Shown one piece after another: positions 15,819-24,768 of a stretch of 37,262 nucleotides of DNA (its first letter is position 1; every line of letters begins with the position of its first letter). The position numbers and the translations under genes were made by a program. The notes under the pieces were generated by a model. The model saw only the letters and a program-made list of their open reading frames with translations, had not been told where the DNA came from and ran no database searches. Origin of the DNA: Pseudomonadales bacterium (lineage in GTDB: Bacteria > Pseudomonadota > Gammaproteobacteria > Pseudomonadales > Pseudohongiellaceae); the NCBI GenBank assembly GCA_023257655.1, contig JALRBQ010000035.1, positions 1 through 37,262 of the forward strand, written 5' to 3'.

Positions 15819-16622
15819 CTACCCGTGGCTGAAGATTAACTCGCGCAGCTTGTCACCGGGTTTGTCAGAACGCATGCAGGATTCTCCTACAAGAAACCCG
15901 TAGATATCGTTATCGAGCATGCGTCGCACGTCTGCAACCGTATTGATACCACTCTCGGTAATGACCAGCTTCCCCTCTGGAATCCCGGCCACCAGATCTA
16001 GCGTAGTCTGCAGACTCGTTTCGAAGGTGTGCAGGTTGCGGTTATTGATGCCGATCAGGTCCGTCTCCAATACCAGCGCACGCTCCAGTTCCTCTTGATT
16101 ATGTACCTCGACAAGCACATCGAGTCCGATCGCCGAGGCATAAGACGCAAGTGACTCCATCTGCGATTGCTGCAGTGCCGCCACAATAAGCAGGATACAG
16201 TCGGCCCCCATCGCCCGTGACTCGGCAATCTGGTATTCATCAATCATGAAATCCTTGCGCAAGACCGGCAGCCCGCAAGCGGTGCGCGCCTGAACCAGAT
16301 ATTCAATCTTGCCCTGAAAGAACTTCTCATCGGTGAGTATTGAAAGGCACGTGGCACCGTTGAGTTCATAATCAATCGCATGTTGTACCGGGTTAAAATC
16401 GGCGCGAATCAAGCCTTTCGAAGGAGAGGCTTTCTTGATCTCGGCAATGACCGCTGGCTTGCGCTGCGAAATCTGGCTCCGCAATGCGCCCTGGAACTCG
16501 CGATGCTCTGCGCTCACCGGGAAACGACGCTCCAGCGCAGACTGACTCTCAACGCGCCTCGCCGCCGCAACTTCTTCTGCCTTATGCGCGATGATTGTTT
16601 CCAATATGGTAGCTTGGGACAC
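15819..16622 (-). CDS. trpC: Indole-3-glycerol phosphate synthase
   Basis: TrpC closes the indole ring in tryptophan synthesis. The 267-residue TIM barrel has IAEIKKASPSKGLIR, SILTDEKFFQG, LPVLRKDFMIDEYQI, EVHNQEELERAL, INNRNLHTFE and ITESGIN, with all catalytic Lys/Glu/Asn/Ser positions in place. It is the third gene of trpG-trpD-trpC, 16 bases after trpD. No trpF part is fused. The stop is three bases from the stop of the convergent crp gene, so there is no space for a shared terminator. Confidence 0.97.
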   Translation of the reverse strand: MSQATILETIIAHKAEEVAAARRVESQSALERRFPVSAEHREFQGALRSQISQRKPAVIAEIKKASPSKGLIRADFNPVQHAIDYELNGATCLSILTDEKFFQGKIEYLVQARTACGLPVLRKDFMIDEYQIAESRAMGADCILLIVAALQQSQMESLASYASAIGLDVLVEVHNQEELERALVLETDLIGINNRNLHTFETSLQTTLDLVAGIPEGKLVITESGINTVADVRRMLDNDIYGFLVGESCMRSDKPGDKLRELIFSHG

Positions 16623-16638
16623 GTGTACTTTGTTCCTG

Positions 16639-17664
16639 TCAGTTGAGAGACTGGGAAAACTTCACCAGTGCGTCGAGTTTGGCCAAGGCGGCACCGCTGC
16701 CAAGAACGGCTCGCGCCTGTGCGACGCCTGCAGCCAGGGTACTGGTGATGCCCGCGGCATAGATTGCAGCTCCGGCATTGAGCGCGACGATGTCACCCGC
16801 CGCCTGATGCGAATAGGTCAGCGCCTGTTTCAGTAAAGCGAGACTGGCAGCGGCGCTATCGATGCGCAACATGTCAATCGTTGCTTGCCGCTGAATACCG
16901 AAGTCCTCCGGAGTCACCGTATAGTGAGAGATCACACCATCTTTCAACTCGCCTACCTGGGTGGCTGCGGCAATGCTGATTTCATCGAGGCCATCCTCGG
17001 CCGCAACGATCAGCACATGCTGGCTGCCAAGTTGCTGAAGCACCTCCAATAATGCCGGTATCCATTGCTTGTCGAAAACACCCATGACCTGATTCGGCGC
17101 CGAGGCCGGATTGGTCAATGGCCCCAACAGATTAAATACGGTGCGCACGCCAATTTCCTTGCGCGCCGTGATGACGTGTTTCATGGCACTGTGGTGTGCC
17201 GGGGCGAACATGAACCCGACCCCAATGGTGTCGATGGCTCGGCCGACGTCCGCAGCCGACATGCCAAGATTGACTCCTGCCGCCTCCAGCACATCAGCGC
17301 TACCACTCTTGCTGGTGGCACCACGATTGCCGTGTTTGGCGACCTTTGCGCCAGCGGCAGCGGCAACGAATGCCGAGGTAGTAGACACATTAAACTTGTT
17401 CGATCCGCTACCGCCGGTGCCGCAGGTGTCCACGAGTTTGTCGCGTGAAGTAACCTGCACCGGTGTCGCGAGTTCACGCATGACCGTGGCGCCCCCGAGG
17501 ATCTCCGTCGCCTTCACGCCTTTCATCTGCAGTCCGACCAGGAACCCGGCATTCTGGGCATCGGTGGTAGCACCGGACATGATGTCCCGCATGACCGCAA
17601 TCATCTCGTCTCGCTGCAGATCGCGGCCACTCGTAACCTGTTTGATCGCCGTTCTGATATCCAT
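16639..17664 (-). CDS. trpD: Anthranilate phosphoribosyltransferase
   Basis: TrpD attaches phosphoribosyl pyrophosphate to anthranilate. The 341-residue protein has the PRPP loop DTCGTGGSGSNKFNVST, AKHGNRGATSKSGSADVLE, FMFAPAHHSAMKHV and RTVFNLLGPLTNPA, as expected. It starts 2 bases after the trpG stop, so the two genes are translationally close. It is not fused to TrpG, unlike in enterobacteria. Confidence 0.98.
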   Translation of the reverse strand: MDIRTAIKQVTSGRDLQRDEMIAVMRDIMSGATTDAQNAGFLVGLQMKGVKATEILGGATVMRELATPVQVTSRDKLVDTCGTGGSGSNKFNVSTTSAFVAAAAGAKVAKHGNRGATSKSGSADVLEAAGVNLGMSAADVGRAIDTIGVGFMFAPAHHSAMKHVITARKEIGVRTVFNLLGPLTNPASAPNQVMGVFDKQWIPALLEVLQQLGSQHVLIVAAEDGLDEISIAAATQVGELKDGVISHYTVTPEDFGIQRQATIDMLRIDSAAASLALLKQALTYSHQAAGDIVALNAGAAIYAAGITSTLAAGVAQARAVLGSGAALAKLDALVKFSQSLN

Positions 17665-17666
17665 GT

Positions 17667-18263
17667 TCAGTCTCCCTGTCTGACACTGGCGTCGAGAAAA
17701 TTCCTGAGCAGTGCATGGCCGTGTTCGCTCAGGATCGATTCCGGATGAAACTGTACCCCTTCCACGGCGAGAGTCTTGTGACGGACACCCATGATCTCTT
17801 CCACATCACCGTTTTCCGTTTCCGTCCAGGCCGTCATCTCCAACTCGGCAGGCAAGCTCGCCTGTTCTATGACGAGTGAGTGATAGCGGGTCGCTGTAAA
17901 CGGACTCGGCAGACCGGAAAATACACCGTTGCCATTATGATGAATGCGAGACAACTTGCCGTGCATGACCTTGCCGGCTCGCACGACTTTGCCGCCAAAG
18001 ACCTGTCCGATGCTCTGGTGCCCGAGGCAAATGCCAAGCAGCGGGATCTTTCCCGCGAAGTGCTGGATGACGGCCATTGAGATGCCGGCTTCATTGGGTG
18101 TGCAGGGACCCGGCGATACGACGATCTGTTGGGGTTGCAGCGCCGCAATCTCGTCGACCGTAATCGCATCGTTACGAAACACCTGCACGTCGGCTCCCAG
18201 TTCCCCCAGGTATTGCACGACGTTGTAGGTAAACGAATCGTAATTGTCCAACATCAGTAACAC
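17667..18263 (-). CDS. trpG: Anthranilate synthase glutamine amidotransferase component
   Basis: TrpG releases ammonia from glutamine for TrpE; in many gammaproteobacteria it may also serve 4-amino-4-deoxychorismate synthesis as PabA. From the GTG at 18263 the protein has 198 residues and starts (M)[13 protein letters not shown]. The catalytic Cys79 lies in [15 protein letters not shown], and His/Glu in [14 protein letters not shown] prefer the GTG because GAGGAG lies 6 bases before it. An upstream ATG at 18308 adds 15 residues not seen in the family. It is first in trpGDC, and trpE lies apart, beyond the photolyase. Confidence 0.95.
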   Translation of the reverse strand: MLLMLDNYDSFTYNVVQYLGELGADVQVFRNDAITVDEIAALQPQQIVVSPGPCTPNEAGISMAVIQHFAGKIPLLGICLGHQSIGQVFGGKVVRAGKVMHGKLSRIHHNGNGVFSGLPSPFTATRYHSLVIEQASLPAELEMTAWTETENGDVEEIMGVRHKTLAVEGVQFHPESILSEHGHALLRNFLDASVRQGD

Positions 18264-18275
18264 GGGTAACTCCTC
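18264..18275 (-). promoter_or_regulatory. Ribosome binding site deciding the trpG start
   Basis: GAGGAG (complement of 18270-18275) lies six bases upstream of the GTG at 18263-18261. This is the best-placed Shine-Dalgarno sequence for this gene and supports the GTG start over the ATG at 18308. Confidence 0.7.
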
Positions 18276-18410
18276 ACGCCGCCGGTAGCCGATTTTTCGG
18301 AGCGCCAATCATAGCAGCCCCAACCTGTCCTGTCTTGGCGTGTCAGTGATCCGCAGACCCTGTTCGCGCGTATTATCGGCTTATATTTCCCGACTTCGGT
18401 AACCCGCTAC

Positions 18411-19847
18411 ATGCCCCTTTCTCGCGCGATAATGTGGTTCCGCCAGGACTTGCGCCTGCAGGACAATCCTGCCCTGGCCGATGCCGTTGCCCATGGGGAA
18501 GTACTCCCCGTTTTCATCCTCGATGACGAGAATGCCGGGTCCTGGCGTCGGGGCGCTGCCAGCCGCTGGTGGTTACACCATTCGCTGTCTGCACTCGATC
18601 GCGCGTTGGACGGCAAGCTGTGGATACTGCGAGGTAATGCGCTAGAGTTATTACCGCAATTGGCCTCGGAGCAAAAGGCCTCACTCGTAACATGGAATCG
18701 TTGTTATGAGCCCTGGCGCATCAAACGTGATACCGCACTGAAGGAGTCGCTCAAACGTAGCAACATTCAGGCACGGAGCCATAATGGCTCACTGCTGTTT
18801 GAGCCGGGCAGGGTCGTGAAACCCGATGGCTCTCCCTACAAGGTGTTCACGCCCTTTTACAAACAGGCCCTGACCTTGTTACCCAGCTTACACGCTACGC
18901 TGGCTAAACCGGAGCTGGTGGGGTGCGCGCAACCCGCAGACAAGCTGGCCGCACTGCGACTGCTACCGACGCTCGACTGGGCCGGTGGCATGGAGACCAC
19001 GTGGACCCCTGGCGAGGCCGGGGCGCACGCACAACTGGAGCGCTTCCTCGAGCAGGGACTGGGCCAATACAAGACCGGGCGTGACTTTCCTGCTCAGCGC
19101 AGCGTCTCGCGCCTGTCTCCCCATTTGCATTTTGGCGAAATCGCACCGCAGCGGGTGCTCTCGAACGTGGAGCGCGCCGCCCACACCGACGGTGCAGAGC
19201 GCGAGGCAGAGCATTTTCTGCGCGAGCTGATCTGGCGGGAGTTTTCCTATTCGCTGCTGCTGCATTTTCCGCGCGTGGTCGATACCAATCTGCGATCCAT
19301 GTTCGATGCCTTTCCCTGGCGCACAGACGGCGAGCAGCTGCGACTCTGGCAACAGGGGAAAACCGGTTTTCCTATTGTCGACGCCGGCATGCGTGAGCTC
19401 TGGCAAACCGGCTACATGCATAATCGGGTGCGGATGATTGTGGCCTCTTTTCTGGTGAAGAACCTGATGATGCACTGGTCGGAGGGAGCACGCTGGTTCT
19501 GGGATTGTCTCGTGGATGCCGATCTGGCCAATAACAGCTGTGGCTGGCAATGGGTAGCCGGTAGTGGCGCCGATGCCGCCCCTTATTTCCGCATCTTCAA
19601 CCCCGTCACCCAGTCGGAGAAATTTGACCCGACGGCAACGTATATCAAGCAGTATGTGCCGGAGCTGGCAGCTTTGCCGGCCCGCTACTGCCATGCGCCA
19701 GCAGCGGCGCCTACCGCGGAATTGACCCGGGCTGGAGTGAAGCTGGGGGATACCTATCCTATGCCGATGGTGGATCTGCAGGCGACCCGGGCACGGGCGC
19801 TGGACGCATTCAAGTCTCTGCCGAAGCAGGATCAATCGATCAGATAA
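18411..19847 (+). CDS. phrB: Deoxyribodipyrimidine photolyase
   Basis: This photolyase repairs UV-induced cyclobutane pyrimidine dimers with light and reduced FAD. The 478-residue protein has the N-terminal Rossmann antenna domain ([16 protein letters not shown]) and the C-terminal FAD domain: [49 protein letters not shown], and [21 protein letters not shown] with the Trp chain used for FAD reduction. It resembles class I CPD enzymes; the antenna cofactor cannot be called. The gene runs opposite to the trp genes between trpG and trpE, and its stop overlaps the trpE stop by 8 bases. A cryptochrome role is less likely. Confidence 0.94.
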   Translation: MPLSRAIMWFRQDLRLQDNPALADAVAHGEVLPVFILDDENAGSWRRGAASRWWLHHSLSALDRALDGKLWILRGNALELLPQLASEQKASLVTWNRCYEPWRIKRDTALKESLKRSNIQARSHNGSLLFEPGRVVKPDGSPYKVFTPFYKQALTLLPSLHATLAKPELVGCAQPADKLAALRLLPTLDWAGGMETTWTPGEAGAHAQLERFLEQGLGQYKTGRDFPAQRSVSRLSPHLHFGEIAPQRVLSNVERAAHTDGAEREAEHFLRELIWREFSYSLLLHFPRVVDTNLRSMFDAFPWRTDGEQLRLWQQGKTGFPIVDAGMRELWQTGYMHNRVRMIVASFLVKNLMMHWSEGARWFWDCLVDADLANNSCGWQWVAGSGADAAPYFRIFNPVTQSEKFDPTATYIKQYVPELAALPARYCHAPAAAPTAELTRAGVKLGDTYPMPMVDLQATRARALDAFKSLPKQDQSIR

Positions 19848-21318
19848 CCTTGAGCGAACGGTTCGCCATCTGTACGGCCCGCACGATGGCGCGCGCCTTG
19901 TTTTGGGTCTCTTCCCACTCCGACGTCGGATCGGAGTCGGCAACGACGCCGGCGCCAGCCTGCACGTAGAGCGTACCGGCCTTGATTACGGCAGTACGAA
20001 TGGCAATGGCCATGTCCATGTTGCCATTCCAGCCCAAATACCCCATTGCACCGCCGTAGATGCCCCGTTTCTCCGGCTCCAGTTCATCGATGATCTCCAT
20101 CGCCCGCACCTTGGGTGCACCGCTCAGAGTTCCCACGGGCAGCGTCGCCTGCAACACATCCAGTGCGCTCCGGTCTGGACGCATCTCGCTCTCCACAATC
20201 GAGGCGATATGCATCACATGAGAATAACGCTCGACAAACATTTTGCGCGGAACCGTGACCGAACCAGTCACCGAGACCCGTCCGGAGTCGTTACGGCTGA
20301 GATCGATCAACATCAGGTGTTCGGCGATCTCCTTCGCGTCAGCCAGTAACTCCCGCTCCAGCGCCTGGTCTTCAGCTTCAGTCGCTCCCCGCTTGCGCGT
20401 GCCGGCCAGGGGTCGCACGGTAATCCTGCCTTCCTCCACGCGTGCCAGAATTTCCGGCGAGGCGCTGACGACATGATGATCACCAAGATCGAAATACACC
20501 ATATAGGGCGATGGGTTCAGAAAGCGCAGGGCTCGATAGACATTCAGAGGATCGTCCGCGAACGGGACCGACATGCGTTGGGCCAGTACAACCTGCATAA
20601 CGTCGCCGGCGATGATGTAGTCCTTGATGCGGTTCACGGCGGCCTCGAATTCGGCCTTGGCAAAATGCTGTCGAAAATCGGCTTCCAAGGTCGGGTGTTC
20701 AGCGGCGAGCACTGGCAGCGGCACTGGCTTGAGCAATTGCTGTTCGAGAAAGTCCAGTCGCGCCATCCCATCTTCATAACTATCAGTCTGGGATGGATCG
20801 ACAGTGATAATGAACGAGATGGTGCCGCGCAGATTATCGAATACAACGACTTCCTCTGACAGCATCAGCAGAATGTCCGGTGTACCGATCTCATCCCTGC
20901 CTCGCGCCGGTCCGATGCTGGTCTCCACGTAACGCACGGTGTCATAGGCGAAATAGCCAACCAGGCCACCGGCAAAACGACTGTTGTCCGGCACTTCGGC
21001 TACCCGATAACGGGACTTGAACACGCCGATGAAGGCAAAGGGGTCGCCGGTCACAGTCTCTTCGACCACGGCACCATCGGTCTCTACTGTGACGCGATCG
21101 GCCACGGCACGAATCACCGTACGACAAGGCAGTCCGATGATGGAGTACCGGCCCCACTTCTCTCCGCCCTGCACAGACTCGAAGAAATAACTGTGCCGAC
21201 CCTTGCCGAGTTTGAGATAGATGCTCAGCGGGGTCTCGGTGTCAGCGAGCACCTCGCGAATCAGCGGAATCCGGTTATATCCCTCAGCCGCCAGTTGCCG
21301 GAAATCGGATTGATTCAT
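19840..21318 (-). CDS. trpE: Anthranilate synthase component I
   Basis: TrpE makes anthranilate from chorismate with ammonia from TrpG. The 492-residue protein has the N-terminal Trp-sensing region ([21 protein letters not shown]) and the chorismate domain with [56 protein letters not shown] and [17 protein letters not shown]. The ATG shares one base with the rpe stop (TGATG), so the two genes are probably coupled. It is separated from trpGDC by the convergent photolyase. I see no leader peptide with Trp codons or an attenuator. Confidence 0.97.
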   Translation of the reverse strand: MNQSDFRQLAAEGYNRIPLIREVLADTETPLSIYLKLGKGRHSYFFESVQGGEKWGRYSIIGLPCRTVIRAVADRVTVETDGAVVEETVTGDPFAFIGVFKSRYRVAEVPDNSRFAGGLVGYFAYDTVRYVETSIGPARGRDEIGTPDILLMLSEEVVVFDNLRGTISFIITVDPSQTDSYEDGMARLDFLEQQLLKPVPLPVLAAEHPTLEADFRQHFAKAEFEAAVNRIKDYIIAGDVMQVVLAQRMSVPFADDPLNVYRALRFLNPSPYMVYFDLGDHHVVSASPEILARVEEGRITVRPLAGTRKRGATEAEDQALERELLADAKEIAEHLMLIDLSRNDSGRVSVTGSVTVPRKMFVERYSHVMHIASIVESEMRPDRSALDVLQATLPVGTLSGAPKVRAMEIIDELEPEKRGIYGGAMGYLGWNGNMDMAIAIRTAVIKAGTLYVQAGAGVVADSDPTSEWEETQNKARAIVRAVQMANRSLKVI

Positions 21319-22001
21319 CAGTGATGGTTTTTCGCGGTCTGACCTAACGCGGTACGCATCGCAGCGATGGTCTCGGCGTAGTTGTCGCTGTTGAAGATGG
21401 CGGAACCTGCGACAAACATGTCGGCGCCCGCATCGGCAATCTGCCTGATGTTATCCAGTCCCACGCCGCCGTCCACCTCAAGCCGAATATGGTGGCCGCT
21501 GTCGTCGATCATCTTGCGGACTTTCTCCAGCTTTTTCAGCGTGGAAGGAATGAACTTCTGACCTCCGAATCCCGGATTAACCGACATCAACAGAATCACA
21601 TCGATCTTGTCCATCAGGTATTCGAGACAGGTCACCGGCGTACCAGGGTTAAAGACCAGCCCAGACTTGCAACCCTGATCCCGCACCAACTGCAGTGAGC
21701 GATCGGCATGCGGCGTCGCCTCTGGATGAAAACTGATATAGCTGGCGCCAGCCTTGGCAAATTCCAGGATGAGTTGATCGACCGGAGTGACCATCAGGTG
21801 GACATCGATTGGGGCGGTGATCTTGTGATCACGCAGCGCCTTGCACACCATCGGACCGATAGTCAGGTTAGGGACATAGTGATTGTCCATGACATCGAAG
21901 TGAATCACATCGGCACCTGCATCCAACACAGCAGTGACCTCATCGCCGAGACGGGCAAAGTCGGCAGACAGGATGGAGGGGGCAATCAAATAGTCTTTCA
22001 T
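21318..22001 (-). CDS. rpe: Ribulose-phosphate 3-epimerase
   Basis: Rpe interconverts ribulose-5-phosphate and xylulose-5-phosphate in the pentose phosphate pathway. From the ATG at 22001 it has 227 residues, starting [22 protein letters not shown]. Metal and catalytic residues are visible: His35/Asp36 in [13 protein letters not shown], His68 in VHLMV, and Asp177 in [15 protein letters not shown] is the phosphate loop. Upstream ATG at 22064 adds 21 unlikely residues. In Pseudomonas a gph phosphatase gene lies between rpe and trpE; here rpe and trpE overlap by one base. Confidence 0.97.
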   Translation of the reverse strand: MKDYLIAPSILSADFARLGDEVTAVLDAGADVIHFDVMDNHYVPNLTIGPMVCKALRDHKITAPIDVHLMVTPVDQLILEFAKAGASYISFHPEATPHADRSLQLVRDQGCKSGLVFNPGTPVTCLEYLMDKIDVILLMSVNPGFGGQKFIPSTLKKLEKVRKMIDDSGHHIRLEVDGGVGLDNIRQIADAGADMFVAGSAIFNSDNYAETIAAMRTALGQTAKNHH

Positions 22002-22103
22002 AATTCCGATCCGGTAGTGGCGGCTGTAACCAGACAGGCCTCTGGCAGCCGCAGGAGCGGGCATTTTACAGGGAATGAGTGGGCTTGTCCCGTGCGGGGG
22101 CGA

Positions 22104-22832
22104 TCAGGCGCGAATCTTGCGGAAGCCGCAGACAGCCTCGTAGGCGGCACGCACAGCCAAGGTCTGTTCCTGGGCTTGTCGCACAGCGTCTGCGCTCTGG
22201 TTGCCGCGGCGGAGTTTGTCCGGGTGGTAGCGGGACATCAGCTTGAGGTAAGCCTTGCGGATTTCGCTATCGCCCACGTCAGGCTCGAGCTGCAACACAC
22301 CGTAGGCTTCGCGCAAGTAGCTCGTTGTCGGTCGCATTCGACTCGGCTCGGGAGGACGCAACGCGGCACAGATTTCCAGCAACTCGGATTTGTCAAAACC
22401 TAGAATCTCTGCTACTTCGCGCAAGACAATTTTCTCCGGTGGATTTATAACACCCTTAATCTGGACCAACTGACATTGTATGCGCAGAAATTGTTCGGCC
22501 AGGCCGGAGCGGGTGCCAATAATAGTCGCCAGCGGTATCAGGAAATGCAGCAGATTGGTCTGGAGATTCTTGCCAAGATCGAAACAGGCGATGGCATGTT
22601 CGCGACGGGAGGAACAGTATCCCAATCTCTGCATCATCGTATCCGCAAAGGCGATCTCTGCTTTTGTCACGCGGCCGTCCAGCTTGGCTAGCCGCCCCAT
22701 CACAACGAACAGGGCCTCACCGAAGCGCAGTTCGGTCGATCCGCCCGCTGGCAGGCAAACCTCAGGATTACTGCCGACGAGCCGGCTGAGCAAGGCCTGT
22801 TTGTAGCTGCGATTGCGCAGGCTCGCGAGCAT
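22104..22832 (-). CDS. DjlA-like TerB and J-domain co-chaperone
   Basis: The protein has 242 residues from the ATG at 22832, one base after the murU stop. A TerB-like helical domain covers about 35-155 (FGEALFVVMGRLAKLDGRVTKAE). A J domain lies at about 172-237 with the HPD motif at 203-205 (MSRYHPDKL), which should stimulate the ATPase of DnaK. E. coli DjlA has an N-terminal membrane helix; here the N-terminus (MLASLRNRSYKQALLSRL) is short and has no membrane segment. The gene follows amgK-murU in one run. Confidence 0.8.
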   Translation of the reverse strand: MLASLRNRSYKQALLSRLVGSNPEVCLPAGGSTELRFGEALFVVMGRLAKLDGRVTKAEIAFADTMMQRLGYCSSRREHAIACFDLGKNLQTNLLHFLIPLATIIGTRSGLAEQFLRIQCQLVQIKGVINPPEKIVLREVAEILGFDKSELLEICAALRPPEPSRMRPTTSYLREAYGVLQLEPDVGDSEIRKAYLKLMSRYHPDKLRRGNQSADAVRQAQEQTLAVRAAYEAVCGFRKIRA

Positions 22833-22833
22833 G

Positions 22834-23523
22834 CTAGTTCGCTCCTTCGCCTGCCAACAGCGATTCAAGGTCCTGCAGGCGCTCCGGGGTACCGATGTCC
22901 ATCCACGTGCCAGAATGCACTTCGCCACTGACACGATTGTGCTTCATGGCTTCGCGCAGCAAGGGAATCACCGAGCGCGGCTGTATCTGCAGGTTGTGGA
23001 ACAACTTCCGGTGCATGACGCTGATGCCGCTGAAGGTGAGGCGCTCGTCATTCGTGCCCTGTTCCTCGTGTACGCGACCGGAACTATCCAGATGGAAATC
23101 GCCCTGCGGATGGTGCTCGGCATTCTTCACCAACACCAGATGGGCCAGTCTTTCCTCGCCATCCACCGGCTGCAGGCGCGAATAATCGAAGTCCGTCCAG
23201 ATGTCCGCATTCACGACGATGAAACAATCATCCTTCAATTTCGGCAGGGCCTTGATGATACCGCCGGCCGTGTCGAGCAAGATCGGTTCACGGGAATAGT
23301 CGATGCTGACTCCATAGCGGGATCCATCGCGCAACAACTCCTGGATCATGCCTCCCAGGTAGAAGTGGTTAATGACGATGTGGGTGACCCCGGCGTCTGC
23401 CAGTTTCTCAACCTGGTATTCAATCAGGGTCTTGCCACCGGCTTTCAGCAGGGGCTTGGGTACCGTGGCCGTCAGGGGGCGCATACGCTTGCCCAACCCT
23501 GCCGCCAGAATCATTGCACGCAT
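22834..23523 (-). CDS. murU: N-acetylmuramate alpha-1-phosphate uridylyltransferase
   Basis: MurU makes UDP-MurNAc from MurNAc-1-phosphate in the peptidoglycan recycling route that bypasses fosfomycin-sensitive MurA. The 229-residue nucleotidyltransferase has AMILAAGLGKRMRPLTATVPKPLL, VNADIWTDFD as the metal-binding acid site, and DTAGGIIKALP, typical of this subfamily. It starts directly after the amgK stop, the known amgK-murU pairing, which strengthens the call over a generic sugar nucleotidyltransferase. Confidence 0.92.
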   Translation of the reverse strand: MRAMILAAGLGKRMRPLTATVPKPLLKAGGKTLIEYQVEKLADAGVTHIVINHFYLGGMIQELLRDGSRYGVSIDYSREPILLDTAGGIIKALPKLKDDCFIVVNADIWTDFDYSRLQPVDGEERLAHLVLVKNAEHHPQGDFHLDSSGRVHEEQGTNDERLTFSGISVMHRKLFHNLQIQPRSVIPLLREAMKHNRVSGEVHSGTWMDIGTPERLQDLESLLAGEGAN

Positions 23524-24588
23524 CTAGAGTTCCAGCTTGATTCGTGGCCGTGCACACGGCAACACCGTCGCAACGAACCAGTCATGAAACGAGGCGAGCT
23601 CTGCATACTGCTCGCTGACCTCGAGAAAATATCGGATAACGAGAGGAATATCGGCCAGGTACCGGGTTTTGTGATCCCGAATCGCGAGCCGGGCGAAGAT
23701 TCCCATCACTTTGAGATGACGCTGCAAGCCCATCAGATCGAAGTCGCGGCGCAGCTGCGCGGCTGGCAGCTCGTCGATGATGCGAGCCGCGCGCGCAAGG
23801 TCATGATAACGCGACAGCCAGTGAGCGAGCTGATCCGGCTCCCAGCGGATATAGCAGTCACGCAACAGCGACACCAGATCGTAGGTGTAGGCACCGGTTA
23901 CCGCATCCTGAAAATCGATGATCCCCGGGCTTGCGTCCATACGACCCGGCGCAGACTCCAACACCAGCAGATTGCGCGAATGGTAATCACGATGCACGGC
24001 GACCTGTGTCTGAGCCAGTGCTGCGTCTGCCAGAAACTGAAAGGCGTCGGCAATGCGTGCACGCTCTTCATCCGACAGGTGCATCTCCAGAAAGGCGGCG
24101 CAAAACCACTGTTCGAATAGTGCCATCTCCTGCAGCAATTTTTCCCGGCTGTACGGGGCAAGTGTCTTTTTATCGACCCTGGCCTGCAGCGTAACGAGCG
24201 CCTGTAACGCAGCCTCATACAACGCGTCGGCGGAGGCAAAATCCCCAGCCGCTTGCGCCTTGTTCAGCTCACCCAGGTACAGCGTGTCACCGAAATCCTG
24301 CAGCAGCATGAAGCCGTTGACGAAATCCGTCGCGATCACCTTGGGCGCCGATACGTGCGCCTCGCGGAACAGTCGGGCAATGCGCACGAAGGTCTTGCTG
24401 TCCTCGTGCGCCGGCGGCGCATCCACGGCGATGTAGCTGTAAGACGGCGCGCGCAGTCGGAAGTAACGACGAAAACTCGCGTCCCCACTGACTGTGATCA
24501 AGCCGGAATTTGGTGCCGACTCCGGATGGATTTCCTCGATGGCGAGATTGGCCCACTCCGTCAATTGCTGTGCACGCGTATCGCTCAT
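23524..24588 (-). CDS. amgK: Anomeric N-acetylmuramate/N-acetylglucosamine kinase
   Basis: AmgK phosphorylates MurNAc at the anomeric position and feeds MurU. The 354-residue protein of the aminoglycoside-phosphotransferase fold has the catalytic loop VHRDYHSRNLLVL (Asp201, Asn206), and the metal-binding DFQDA (Asp225) followed by YTYDLVSLLRD. Its last base abuts the murU start. It is divergent from lptD across a 180-base gap, as in Pseudomonas. Confidence 0.93.
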   Translation of the reverse strand: MSDTRAQQLTEWANLAIEEIHPESAPNSGLITVSGDASFRRYFRLRAPSYSYIAVDAPPAHEDSKTFVRIARLFREAHVSAPKVIATDFVNGFMLLQDFGDTLYLGELNKAQAAGDFASADALYEAALQALVTLQARVDKKTLAPYSREKLLQEMALFEQWFCAAFLEMHLSDEERARIADAFQFLADAALAQTQVAVHRDYHSRNLLVLESAPGRMDASPGIIDFQDAVTGAYTYDLVSLLRDCYIRWEPDQLAHWLSRYHDLARAARIIDELPAAQLRRDFDLMGLQRHLKVMGIFARLAIRDHKTRYLADIPLVIRYFLEVSEQYAELASFHDWFVATVLPCARPRIKLEL

Positions 24589-24620
24589 GCTATTGCTATT
24601 CCACTTCGGTTACCGTGGTC

Positions 24621-24635
24621 GATTGCTTTGCAATC
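24621..24635. promoter_or_regulatory. Inverted repeat in the amgK-lptD divergent region
   Basis: GATTGC (24621-24626), TTT, and GCAATC (24630-24635) form a perfect 6-bp inverted repeat in the shared 180-base upstream region of amgK and lptD. It may be an operator or a leader hairpin. I looked for a sigma-E-type promoter for lptD: GGAAC occurs near 24675, but no properly spaced -10 follows. Confidence 0.25.
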
Positions 24636-24768
24636 AAACCGCAATGAATTACTATGCCTGTGCGCGTAAACCGCGGAACAAGCTCACATCCAACTATAAA
24701 TCGGTATCCGTACCGAATTGTTTAAAGTCAGCCATTTCGACCCGTACCCGGTCCGGATCCTCCAGCGT

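Noticed and set aside
18963-19943. Long minus-strand open frame opposite the photolyase
   Set aside because: The photolyase frame has full family motifs. The antisense translation has none and is rich in Arg/His/Gln, as expected for a shadow frame.
22813-24120. Long plus-strand open frame (435 codons) opposite murU and amgK
   Set aside because: It is antisense to two well-supported genes, starts with TTG, has no recognisable domain, and its composition looks like a reverse-frame shadow of GC-rich coding DNA.
24670-24700. Sigma-E promoter for lptD
   Set aside because: GGAAC is present, but no TCTGA-like -10 occurs at 15-16 bases; the match is too weak to call.
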